23,144 bases of DNA from a virus. Below are positions 1 to 6,889 of this stretch, piece by piece. The notes under the pieces were generated by a model, which was given only the letters and a program-made list of their open reading frames with translations, ran no database searches and had not been told where the DNA came from. Within the stretch, counting starts at the first letter, position 1, and each line of letters opens with the position of its first letter. The position numbers and the translations under genes are program-made. The stretch is taken from IMG/VR virus record IMGVR_UViG_3300000117_000258, positions 489 to 23,632 of that record. The stretch is one strand, 5' to 3'.

Positions 1-1170
1 CTGACCATCAGTCAGGTATTCGGTCATAACAAATATGCAGTCGTCTCCATTCCTAATGGCATAGCTAACGCAGAGAAATCATGTAAGCGTAGCTTGGAAT
101 GGTTAGAGAAGTTCGAGCGGATAAACATCTGCTTCGATAACGATGAGCTTGGCAAGTCAAAAGCTAAGAAGGTTGCTCAACTCTTTACACCCGGCAAGGC
201 GTTCATCGTGACGCTGCCCAGTAAGGATGCCAGCGACATGCTGCAAGACAATCAAGAGAGTGAGTTAGTCGATGCCCTCTGGGGTGCAAGACCTTACCAC
301 CCCGATGGTATTGTCGATCACGCTGGTCTGCTTGAGTACATCAGGAGACCCAAGAATAAAGAGAGCAAGCCCTACCCCTTCGACGGCCTGACAGAAAAGA
401 CGCACGGCATAAGGCGCGGTGAACTTGTAACAGTCTGCGCCGGTACAGGTGTGGGTAAGTCACAGTTCTGTAGGCAACTGACTGACACCCTCCTGCAAGA
501 TGGAGAGAAGGTTGGTTACATAGCTCTTGAAGAGAGTGTGCAGCGTACTGTCGAGGGGCTGATGTCTATTCGTCTGGGTAAAGCTATCCATACGGATACA
601 AGAGATTGGTCTGACCTGTCAGACAGCGAGCAGACAGAACGTATGCAGGTCTATCACGGGCTGAAGGGTCTGTATTGTTATGACCACTTCGGCAGCATCG
701 ATAGCCAGAACCTTATCAACCGTATCAGATTCATGGCTAAAGCATGTGACGTACACTGGGTTGTCCTCGATCACCTGTCGATCATGTCATCAGCGTTTGC
801 TGATGGTGATGAGAGACGCATGATTGACCAGACCATGACCACTCTTCGATCACTGGTCGAGGAGACAAACATTGGTCTGGTGTTGGTATCTCACCTACGC
901 AGACCTGATGGAAATAAAGGCTACGAGAATGGAATGGAGTTAAGCCTCTCTGCGTTGAGAGGTAGCCACTCAATTAGCCAACTGTCGGACAGCGTATTGG
1001 GCATCGAGCGCGACCTATCTGATGACAAAAATATCAGTGTCGTGCGTGTACTCAAGAACCGCTTCAGTGGTGATACAGGCGTGGCTTGTCGTATTCAATT
1101 CGATCCACTTACGACACTATTACGAGAATGTAATTATGAAGAAGAAGAAGGATCATCAAATGATTTTTGA
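1..1170 (+). CDS. Primase-helicase, T7 gp4-like (5' truncated)
   Basis: Bifunctional replication protein that primes the lagging strand and unwinds DNA as a hexameric ring. The frame is open from base 1, so the zinc-binding domain and part of the primase lie upstream. Visible in order: the end of a TOPRIM primase domain (FDNDELG, about bases 130-150); a RecA-like helicase with Walker A GTGVGKS (442-462); the LEESV element after it; Walker B-like VVLDHLS near 760-780; and SHLRRPDG and LRGSHSISQLSD, which match the T7 gp4 arginine-finger and sensor region. The C-terminus EEEEGSSNDF is acidic and ends in Phe, as in T7 gp4, where this tail docks on the polymerase. It ends 10 bases inside the next ORF. 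Recognition is very secure; the truncation is due to the window edge. Confidence 0.95.
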   Translation: MTISQVFGHNKYAVVSIPNGIANAEKSCKRSLEWLEKFERINICFDNDELGKSKAKKVAQLFTPGKAFIVTLPSKDASDMLQDNQESELVDALWGARPYHPDGIVDHAGLLEYIRRPKNKESKPYPFDGLTEKTHGIRRGELVTVCAGTGVGKSQFCRQLTDTLLQDGEKVGYIALEESVQRTVEGLMSIRLGKAIHTDTRDWSDLSDSEQTERMQVYHGLKGLYCYDHFGSIDSQNLINRIRFMAKACDVHWVVLDHLSIMSSAFADGDERRMIDQTMTTLRSLVEETNIGLVLVSHLRRPDGNKGYENGMELSLSALRGSHSISQLSDSVLGIERDLSDDKNISVVRVLKNRFSGDTGVACRIQFDPLTTLLRECNYEEEEGSSNDF

Positions 1171-1390
1171 TGCTGACGTTAAAGCGTCTGACTTCAACTC
1201 TGAAGTGAGAGACGCCTATCATACCGTCTTTGCAGCAGTGCAAGACGCTATCGAAAACCCTACCGATGTCATTGAGATACATCTCTTTGATAGTGGTACT
1301 AAAGATGTTGTCGAGGATTTGCTTAATGATCTAGCCATCATGTATCCCGAAGCAGACAACATCGAGCTAATCTTGGAGACAGTCCATTAG
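1160..1390 (+). CDS. Small acidic protein of unknown function
   Basis: About 76 residues beginning MIFDADVKASDF, rich in Asp and Glu. I recognise no domain. The start at 1160 is chosen because AAGGA at 1149-1153 stands about 6 bases upstream; an in-frame ATG at 1136 would add eight mostly Lys residues and has no better ribosome site. The gene overlaps the helicase end by 11 bases, and its TAG overlaps the presumed ATT start of DNA polymerase (ATTAG, 1386-1390). It is therefore translationally coupled between helicase and polymerase, which suggests a replication-associated role, but nothing in the sequence gives a function. Confidence 0.7.
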   Translation: MIFDADVKASDFNSEVRDAYHTVFAAVQDAIENPTDVIEIHLFDSGTKDVVEDLLNDLAIMYPEADNIELILETVH

Positions 1391-2090
1391 GCTTGTCTTT
1401 GATATTGAAACAGACGGTCTCGATCCAGATGTCATCCACTGTATAATTACTAAAGACATCGATAAACCTGACGATAATATCACTACCTACACAACTAACT
1501 GGCGTGATGCTTTACCTGTCATGGCAGAGGCTGATGAGTTAATCGGTCATAACATTATCGACTTCGATATACCCGTCATTCAGAAGTTTGAACCTGACTT
1601 TAAACCGAAGTCAGCTTCGGTATTAGATACGTTGGTATGGGCTAGGCTAGTAGCACCAGACATACGTAGTCGAGACTTCGACCGAAAAGATTTACCACCC
1701 AGACTTAACGGTTCTCATAGCCTCAAGGCATGGGGATTACGTCTTGGTAAATTGAAGGGAGACTTCGAGGGACCGTGGCACACAATGACAGACGAGATGC
1801 TGGAGTATGCTGTTCAGGATGTGCAGGTCACTCACTCCCTACATGATTACTTAGCTTCAAAGAAGTTCTCAAAAAAAAGTATCTCGCTCGAACACGCCGT
1901 ACATCGAATATGCTCCTCGCAAGAGCGTCACGGTTTTCTGTTCGACAAAGACAAGGCGTGGCAACTCGCAACATCCCTCGAAGAACAGAGGGAGAAGCTG
2001 GAGATACAGAACTCCAAGAGATATTCCCGCCATACGAAGTGCATACACCGTTCATGCCGAAGGCAACAAACTCAAAGTACGGGTACGTGA
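1386..2090 (+). CDS. DNA polymerase, N-terminal 3'-5' exonuclease part (first frame)
   Basis: Proofreading half of a T7 gp5-like family A polymerase. With the ATT at 1386 as start, the DnaQ-type motifs fall where expected: Exo I FDIETDGL (D6, E8), Exo II HNIIDFD (N56, D61), Exo III YAVQD (Y141, D145). T7-like sequence LEHAVHRICSSQERHGFLFD continues to about base 1960, then EEQREKLE to 2003. After that the frame runs into unrelated residues and stops at 2090, while the polymerase domain continues in the -1 frame from about 2003. An in-frame TAA at 1368 leaves no ATG, GTG or TTG before Exo I. ATT at 1386 has GGAG at 1375-1378 upstream, so it is the best start. Functional protein requires a frameshift, two polypeptides, or a corrected sequence. 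Confidence 0.85.
   Translation: MRLVFDIETDGLDPDVIHCIITKDIDKPDDNITTYTTNWRDALPVMAEADELIGHNIIDFDIPVIQKFEPDFKPKSASVLDTLVWARLVAPDIRSRDFDRKDLPPRLNGSHSLKAWGLRLGKLKGDFEGPWHTMTDEMLEYAVQDVQVTHSLHDYLASKKFSKKSISLEHAVHRICSSQERHGFLFDKDKAWQLATSLEEQREKLEIQNSKRYSRHTKCIHRSCRRQQTQSTGT
1605..1620 (+). repeat. CCGAAG-TCAG-CTTCGG hairpin, coding copy 1 of 4
   Basis: Perfect 6-bp inverted repeat with a TCAG loop inside the polymerase exonuclease domain, encoding PKSAS. The downstream bases (TATTAGATACGTT) match those after the copy at 6452 (AATTAGAAGCGTT) at 10 of 13 positions, so the repeat extends beyond the hairpin. Confidence 0.7.
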
Positions 2091-3145
2091 AGGGGGAGAT
2101 GACGGAGAAGGTAACGACAGTGACCTTCAACCCACAGTCTCGCCACCACATAGCGAACAGACTGAAGAACAAGTACCGTTGGAAGCCGAAGGAACACACG
2201 CCAAACGGTCAACCGAAGATCGATGAGACCGTACTTCAGTCTCTCAACTATCCCGAGGCACAGAAGCTGGCCGACTACTTTCTTATAGCCAAACGTATTG
2301 CAGCTTTAAGTGAAGGACGACAGGCTTGGCTATCAAACGTGAAGGAAGACAACCGTATTCATGGCAGGGTTCTGGTCAATGGTGCTGTCACTGGCAGGGC
2401 TACACACCGGAATCCCAACATGGCACAGATACCTAGCTGCCGTGTGCCTTACGGTAAAGAATGTCGTGAGTTGTTCACTGTGCCAGACGGTAAGGTACTC
2501 GTTGGTTCAGACGTATCAGGTCTTGAGTTGCGGGTACTCTCTCACTTCATGCACCCGCTGGACAAGGGTGCGTATGCCAGAGCCATACTCGAAGGTGATA
2601 TACATACCTTCAATCAGCAGAAGGCTGGGCTAGAGACACGCGATCAAGCCAAGACATTTATATATGCACTCATCTTTTCCGCAGGTGCAGAGAAGCTGGG
2701 TCAGATCGTTGGAGGTACGAGGGCAACAGGTTCAAAACTAAAGAAGCGTTTCTTTAAAGAACTACCTGCCCTCGACTCCTTCATAACCAAAGTTAAACAG
2801 AAGGCAGAAGACCAGGGATATTTAACTGGTCTCGATGGCAGACTGTTGAAGGTTCGTAGCCCTCACAGTTCTCCCAACCTCATTATCCAATCGGCTGGCG
2901 CTCTAATCTGCAAACGCTGGCTCATAGAAATCAATAAAGAAGTACACATCCAAGGACTGAGTGACCGCTGCCGTCAGGTGGCATGGGTTCACGATGAAGT
3001 TCAATGGGAATGTGATGAAGACGTAGGAGAATTATTCGGTGAACTCGCAGTTCGATCTATTAGAAAAGCAGGAGACTACTTCGGAATCAGAACACCTCTC
3101 GATGCTGAATATCGTATCGGAAGGGATTGGTCCCAAACACATTAG
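1910..3145 (+). CDS. DNA polymerase, C-terminal polymerase part (second frame)
   Basis: Family A polymerase domain of a T7 gp5-like enzyme, which copies phage DNA. True homology begins near 2003-2012 (TELQEIFPP). The first 30 or so residues after the ATG at 1910 are an out-of-frame reading of the exonuclease region and are probably not made. Motifs by base position: FNPQSRHHIANRL thumb region; NGAVTGRATHRNPNMAQIP; motif A GSDVSGLEL with catalytic Asp codon at 2510; motif B RDQAKTFIY with Lys at 2651 and Tyr at 2663 (the E. coli Pol I 762 position); motif C VHDE with Asp at 2993. Fused to the exonuclease part the protein would be about 586 residues, shorter than the 704 of T7. All catalytic residues are intact, arguing against a decayed gene. 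Confidence 0.88.
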   Translation: MLLARASRFSVRQRQGVATRNIPRRTEGEAGDTELQEIFPPYEVHTPFMPKATNSKYGYVKGEMTEKVTTVTFNPQSRHHIANRLKNKYRWKPKEHTPNGQPKIDETVLQSLNYPEAQKLADYFLIAKRIAALSEGRQAWLSNVKEDNRIHGRVLVNGAVTGRATHRNPNMAQIPSCRVPYGKECRELFTVPDGKVLVGSDVSGLELRVLSHFMHPLDKGAYARAILEGDIHTFNQQKAGLETRDQAKTFIYALIFSAGAEKLGQIVGGTRATGSKLKKRFFKELPALDSFITKVKQKAEDQGYLTGLDGRLLKVRSPHSSPNLIIQSAGALICKRWLIEINKEVHIQGLSDRCRQVAWVHDEVQWECDEDVGELFGELAVRSIRKAGDYFGIRTPLDAEYRIGRDWSQTH

Positions 3146-3506
3146 CGAAGAGTGGTTAGCTGGCTACCTCGATGGAGAGGGATGCTTTCTCGTTAAGAGC
3201 AGTACCGTTTGTGTAAAGGTTAATAGCTGCAATTACGAGATACTGTGCAGCATACAAGACCAGTATAGCGGGTCGATAACTACCCACTCAAAAGCTAAAG
3301 GTAATTCCAGAGCAAGCTGGACATGGGCGCTATATGGCGACCCTGCGATAGCACTCTGTAAGACGCTTCTTAACCATTTAAAAGAGAAGCAAGTGCAAGC
3401 TCTCGCACTGATTGCGTGGAGAGATAGTAAGTCTGAAGAGGTAGGAAAGTTTCTCACCTCTCAAAAGAAAACCCACTATGAACATTTGGACAGGAGAGAC
3501 AGTTGA
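3102..3506 (+). CDS. Free-standing LAGLIDADG homing endonuclease
   Basis: About 134 residues with one clear LAGLIDADG-type motif, EWLAGYLDGEG, close to the N-terminus, which in this family forms the dimer core and supplies the metal-binding acidic residue. A single motif implies a homodimer, as in I-CreI (163 residues). The ORF lies out of frame over the last 44 bases of DNA polymerase and its TGA overlaps the TTG start of the exonuclease. The start is uncertain. ATG 3102 lacks a clear ribosome site. GTG 3039 has AGGAG 11 bases upstream but would put about 40 residues before the motif. ATT 3141 overlaps the polymerase TAG in the same ATTAG arrangement as at 1386. The polymerase C-terminus is complete, so this is not inside an intron of that gene. 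Confidence 0.75.
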   Translation: MLNIVSEGIGPKHISEEWLAGYLDGEGCFLVKSSTVCVKVNSCNYEILCSIQDQYSGSITTHSKAKGNSRASWTWALYGDPAIALCKTLLNHLKEKQVQALALIAWRDSKSEEVGKFLTSQKKTHYEHLDRRDS

Positions 3507-4228
3507 GACTGTTAGTAGATGGAGACATTGTTGCTTACCGCACCGCTGCGGCACATGAAGAACCTATAGAATGGTACGAAGACTTCTGGACATTGCACAG
3601 CGATGCCAAAGAAGTGAACGCAGAGATAGACAACTATCTCGGCTGGTTAATGGAAGAGACGGAAGCAGACGGAATGATCGTCGCCCTAACCGACAGGGAG
3701 AACTTCCGTAAAGACCTGTGTACAGACTATAAAGCTAACCGCAAGACACAGCGTAAACCTCTATGCCTGAACGCCTCCAAAGAACACCTGCTAGAAACAT
3801 ATGACTGCCGGGTCTTCCCGTCCTTAGAGGCAGATGATGTCATATCTATGCTTGCTGATGACGATACGATTGTCGTGTCACCTGATAAAGACATGCTTCA
3901 AGTACCCGGCTTTCACTTTATCGATGGTGATCTTGTCAAGCGGGAACCAGAGGAATGTGTACGCTGGTTCTACATGCAGACTTTGATGGGAGATAGCTCA
4001 GACAACTACAAAGGTTGCCCCGGTGTAGGTCCGGTCAAGGCTGAGAAGTTGTTGAAGGACGTAGTAGACCCTGAAGCCTTATGGGTAGAGGTGCTAACAG
4101 CTTTTGAGAAAGCAGGGTTAAGTGAAGAGGATGCAATAGAAAACGCCCGTCTCGCATACTTGCTAAAAGCTCAAGACTATAACCATGAAACAAAGGAGGT
4201 CACACTGTGGCAACCTCCAACTCAATAA
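3503..4228 (+). CDS. 5'-3' exonuclease, T7 gp6-like (FLAP/PIN fold)
   Basis: Exonuclease of the T7 gp6 and Pol I N-terminal family, which removes RNA primers and degrades host DNA for nucleotides. It has 241 residues. Acidic metal ligands are visible in order: LLVDGDIVAYR at the N-terminus, LEADDVISML (109-117), SPDKDML (126-132) and GDSSDN (163-168). A helix-hairpin-helix CPGVGPVKAEKLL (about 172-184) follows. The TTG start at 3503 is supported by GGAG about 7 bases upstream and by the TTGA overlap with the preceding stop. It sits directly after polymerase and endonuclease, its usual T7-type location, and overlaps the next gene by 22 bases. Confidence 0.92.
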   Translation: MRLLVDGDIVAYRTAAAHEEPIEWYEDFWTLHSDAKEVNAEIDNYLGWLMEETEADGMIVALTDRENFRKDLCTDYKANRKTQRKPLCLNASKEHLLETYDCRVFPSLEADDVISMLADDDTIVVSPDKDMLQVPGFHFIDGDLVKREPEECVRWFYMQTLMGDSSDNYKGCPGVGPVKAEKLLKDVVDPEALWVEVLTAFEKAGLSEEDAIENARLAYLLKAQDYNHETKEVTLWQPPTQ

Positions 4229-4527
4229 GTCTGTCGATGCAAAGGTTAGCAGAGAAAGAAATGTACAATACTTCAGGCATCCACGGTGAACAGGAAGAAC
4301 TGTTTGATGAGATTAGCGCACCAAAGCATTACACCAGATGGAAATGGCAACCTATCGAGTTCATTCTCGCAAATGAGGTAGAGTTTTGGAGAGGTAACAT
4401 TGTCAAATATGCGATGAGGGCTGGCTATAAAGGCTCGACATGGGAAGACGAGATCAAAGATTTGGAGAAAGCCAAAGAATATATAGACATGCGGATTAGA
4501 GATATCAAAGGAGAACCCGTTGTCTAA
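4207..4527 (+). CDS. DUF3310 family protein (T7 gp1.7-type)
   Basis: A 106-residue protein whose core, SAPKHYTRWKWQPIEFI followed by the NIVKYAMRAGYKG segment and WEDEIKDLEKAKEYIDM, is the DUF3310 signature found in many phages. In T7 the related gp1.7 is a nucleotide kinase acting on dGMP and dTMP, so a role in nucleotide metabolism is possible. That is inference: this version is much shorter than gp1.7 and shows no P-loop. The GTG start at 4207 is preceded by a near-perfect ribosome site, AAAGGAGGT, about 6 bases upstream. Placement between the exonuclease and the reductase fits a nucleotide-supply role. Confidence 0.85.
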   Translation: MATSNSISLSMQRLAEKEMYNTSGIHGEQEELFDEISAPKHYTRWKWQPIEFILANEVEFWRGNIVKYAMRAGYKGSTWEDEIKDLEKAKEYIDMRIRDIKGEPVV

Positions 4528-4723
4528 CCCACTAAAGTTGACAAGCACATTTGAAGACTGCCAAAAGAAATTTTATACGCTCAGTCAATCCATCTCCGCA
4601 ACAATCGTCACTATGTATAGGTCTAAAACACCTTCTCCAGACGAGAGAGAACAGATCATGGCTGGTACTGAGAACCTAGAAAAATCCCTGAAACAGCTAG
4701 TAGATAATCTAAAGGAGCTTTGA
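4520..4723 (+). CDS. Small protein of unknown function
   Basis: A 67-residue protein, SNPLKLTSTFEDCQKKFYTL and onward, predicted mostly helical, with a C-terminal NLEKSLKQLVDNLKEL that could form an amphipathic helix. I recognise no family. The TTG start at 4520 is chosen because GGAG at 4510-4513 lies 6 bases upstream and the start overlaps the DUF3310 stop. Its TGA is followed at once by the GTG start of the reductase (TGAGTG), so the two are probably translationally coupled. It could be a small partner of the reductase, but nothing shows that directly. Confidence 0.7.
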   Translation: MSNPLKLTSTFEDCQKKFYTLSQSISATIVTMYRSKTPSPDEREQIMAGTENLEKSLKQLVDNLKEL

Positions 4724-6397
4724 GTGTTTCGATCTAATACAAATCCAATGTTCCGCTCAAAGTTTGCGGAAGATATCTTTAATCACAAGTACCGGCATGA
4801 AGGTGCAGAGACATTCAGCGAACTAGCGAAGACGCTGGTCGAGGATGTATGTCAGGATCACCTGACGGCAGACGAGAAGGAAACACTCACTGAGGCCATA
4901 GCTGCCCTCAAATTTGTGCCGGGTGGTAGGTACTTATATTACGCTGGGCGAGACAAGAAGTTCTTCAACAACTGCTATCTTCTCAAAAGCTCTGAAGATA
5001 CCCGTGAGTCATGGTCTAACCTTGCTTGGAAAGCTGCCTCCTGTCTGATGACAGGGGGTGGCATTGGCAACGATTACTCAGTGTATCGAGCATCTGGCAA
5101 CCCTCTAAAATCTACAGGAGGTACAGCCAGCGGACCCCTGCCCGCCATGAAGTTTGTCGATCACATTGGCGGCAGCGTTATGCAAGGTGGCTCACGGCGA
5201 TCTGCTATCTACGCCTCACTGAACCACAAGCACGGTGACATCGAAGAGTTTCTTACAGCTAAGAACTGGGATGAAATGCCTGTTGGTGACACCACTATGG
5301 CAGCGGCAAAAGAACAGGACTTTAACTTTAAGTGTCCGCTCGATCACACAAACATCTCGGTCAACTACGACACCGAATGGTTACTACGCTATTGGAACAC
5401 GGGAGAACTTGGAGACGTATTCACCAAGAATGTTGAACAGGCTTTACGCACTGCCGAGCCGGGATTCAGTTTCAACTTTTTCGATCAAGAAGACGAGACA
5501 GCGCGAAACGCTTGCACTGAAGTAACCAGCGCCAGCGATAGCGATGTATGCAACTTGGGCAGTATGAACCTTGGACGAATAGAGAATTTAGATGAATTAC
5601 GAACTATTACAGAGTTGGCTACGAAGTTCCTTATTTGCGGCACCCTTCGAGCAGAACTGCCATATCAGAAAGTATATGAAGTCAGAGAGAAAAATAGGAG
5701 ACTCGGGCTTGGACTTATGGGACTCCATGAATGGCTCATTAAAAGAGGCTCGAAGTACGAAGTTACACCGGAACTTCACCGTTGGCTGGGGATTTACCAA
5801 GGCGTATCTGATACTGTTAGCCGTTCTTTTGCTGACGCTCTGTCTATTAGCCGCCCTTGCGCCCGTCGCGCTATTGCTCCCACAGGCTCGATAGCAATCG
5901 TCGGAGGTACGTCCTCCGGTATCGAACCTATTTTCGCCGTTGCTTACAAGCGTCGGTATCTCAAAGGAAACAAAAGGTGGCACTACCAATACGTCATAGA
6001 TAGTGCCGCCCAAGAGATGGTGGAGCTATACGATGTTAAGCCTGACAGTATCGAGTCTGCACTCGACCTTTCGGAGGACTACGAACGCAGGATTAAGTTC
6101 CAATTCGACGTACAGAAGTATGTGGATATGTCGATTAGTTCGACAATTAATCTTCCGAAATGGGGAAGCAAACTAAACAACCCCGATACGGTCCAACCTT
6201 TTGCAGAAACACTAGCCAAATATGCTCACGGTTTACGAGGTTTTACCTGCTATCCCGATGGTGCCAGAGGTGGACAACCTTTAACACAGGTTTCCTATGC
6301 TGATGCTTTAGAAAATCTTGGCGAAGAGTTTGAAGAAGGTATCGAAGCGCATGATATCTGTGAGATCAGCGGTCATGGCGGTGTATGCAATGTATAA
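4724..6397 (+). CDS. nrdJ: Ribonucleotide reductase, probably class II (B12-dependent)
   Basis: Reduces ribonucleotides to deoxyribonucleotides for phage DNA synthesis. It has 557 residues; the GTG start follows AAAGGAG. Active-site residues are visible: C84 (FNNCYLLKS), the thiyl-radical region N262-x-C264-x-E266, and C276 in DVCNLGSMNL; C264 and its N-x-C-x-E setting match the radical cysteine and its partners, and C84 with C276 match the redox pair. Glycine-rich GGGIGNDYS and PTGSIAIVGGTSSGIEP loops also match the family. The tail CEISGHGGVC (C546, C555) is the expected re-reduction pair. No radical-generating beta subunit gene is adjacent, and related aquatic podovirus enzymes are adenosylcobalamin-dependent, so class II is preferred. 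Assignment to class I alpha is not fully excluded because a beta gene could lie outside the window. Confidence 0.9.
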   Translation: MFRSNTNPMFRSKFAEDIFNHKYRHEGAETFSELAKTLVEDVCQDHLTADEKETLTEAIAALKFVPGGRYLYYAGRDKKFFNNCYLLKSSEDTRESWSNLAWKAASCLMTGGGIGNDYSVYRASGNPLKSTGGTASGPLPAMKFVDHIGGSVMQGGSRRSAIYASLNHKHGDIEEFLTAKNWDEMPVGDTTMAAAKEQDFNFKCPLDHTNISVNYDTEWLLRYWNTGELGDVFTKNVEQALRTAEPGFSFNFFDQEDETARNACTEVTSASDSDVCNLGSMNLGRIENLDELRTITELATKFLICGTLRAELPYQKVYEVREKNRRLGLGLMGLHEWLIKRGSKYEVTPELHRWLGIYQGVSDTVSRSFADALSISRPCARRAIAPTGSIAIVGGTSSGIEPIFAVAYKRRYLKGNKRWHYQYVIDSAAQEMVELYDVKPDSIESALDLSEDYERRIKFQFDVQKYVDMSISSTINLPKWGSKLNNPDTVQPFAETLAKYAHGLRGFTCYPDGARGGQPLTQVSYADALENLGEEFEEGIEAHDICEISGHGGVCNV

Positions 6398-6427
6398 AGG
6401 GCCAATTAAGGAAACCTATTTAATTCA

Positions 6428-6634
6428 ATGTCAGTCAACATAACAATAAATCCGAAGTCAGCTTCGGAATTAGAAGCGTTACCTGATAACGTAGATGATC
6501 TTATAGCGTTATTAGATCAGGCTTTTCCTAACACTTCTCCCAAGTACGAAGAAGAATTAAAGGACTTTTATTACAGGGCAGGTCAAAGATCAGTCGTTAA
6601 TTGGGTTCTTCACTTACAACAAAGGACACAATAA
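6428..6634 (+). CDS. Small conserved phage protein, function unknown
   Basis: A 68-residue acidic protein beginning MSVNITINPKSASELEAL. The C-terminal part, FYYRAGQRSVVNWVLHLQQ, resembles short proteins found just before the portal gene in aquatic T7-like phages, judged from memory of the family rather than a search. AAGGAAA lies about 12 bases before the ATG, further than usual. The gene contains one of the four CCGAAG-N4-CTTCGG hairpins (6452-6467), encoding PKSAS, the same residues the hairpin encodes inside the polymerase exonuclease domain. It abuts the next gene (TAAATG). Confidence 0.75.
   Translation: MSVNITINPKSASELEALPDNVDDLIALLDQAFPNTSPKYEEELKDFYYRAGQRSVVNWVLHLQQRTQ
6452..6467 (+). 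repeat. CCGAAG-TCAG-CTTCGG hairpin, coding copy 2 of 4
   Basis: Identical to the copy at 1605, including the TCAG loop, and in the same reading frame (PKSAS). It lies 24 bases after the ATG of the small gene at 6428, so it would form near the 5' end of that reading frame and could affect its translation or mRNA processing. Confidence 0.7.
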
Positions 6635-6877
6635 ATGTGTATGTCTTCTCCATCAGCGGCACCTTCACAGCCGGTTATTGTAGAAAAGGACGCACCTGAA
6701 CCTGCACCAATCTTAAAAACCCGCACACCTGAAGGTGAAGAAACAGCGGTGGCAGCAGCGGATGATGTACAACAAGACACAGGTTCGATTAACGAAGGTG
6801 GTCTTGACGTAGGGACCGGGGCTTTAAGCATTCCCGGTACTAAGAAGAAAACTAGCAATTCCTCTACAGTTGTCTAA
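6635..6877 (+). CDS. Ala/Pro-rich small protein before portal, possibly gp7.3-like
   Basis: An 80-residue low-complexity protein. It starts MCMSSPSAAP, continues with Pro/Ala/Glu-rich sequence, and ends with a Gly-rich GTGALSIPG followed by KKKTSNSSTVV. AAAGGA stands upstream of the ATG at 6635. Its position immediately before the portal gene, its small size and its Gly-rich hydrophobic tail resemble T7 gp7.3, a small protein needed for tail assembly and adsorption. The similarity is one of place and style, not of clear sequence, so the function is a suggestion only. Confidence 0.7.
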   Translation: MCMSSPSAAPSQPVIVEKDAPEPAPILKTRTPEGEETAVAAADDVQQDTGSINEGGLDVGTGALSIPGTKKKTSNSSTVV

Positions 6878-6889
6878 CAGGAGTGTTTT

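Noticed and set aside
1871-1878. Run of eight A as the site of programmed -1 frameshifting in DNA polymerase
   Set aside because: T7-like residues (LEHAVHR, QERHGFLFD) continue in the original frame for over 100 bases after the run, so the frame change must lie later, near 2003.
3102-3506. Second group I intron in DNA polymerase carrying the LAGLIDADG ORF
   Set aside because: The polymerase C-terminus (PLDAEYRIGRDW) is complete just before its stop, no further polymerase sequence follows, and I see no P7-like signature around this ORF.
4537-4577. TTGACA at 4537 as a host-type promoter -35 box
   Set aside because: No acceptable -10 box stands at the usual spacing, and the site lies inside a small coding sequence.
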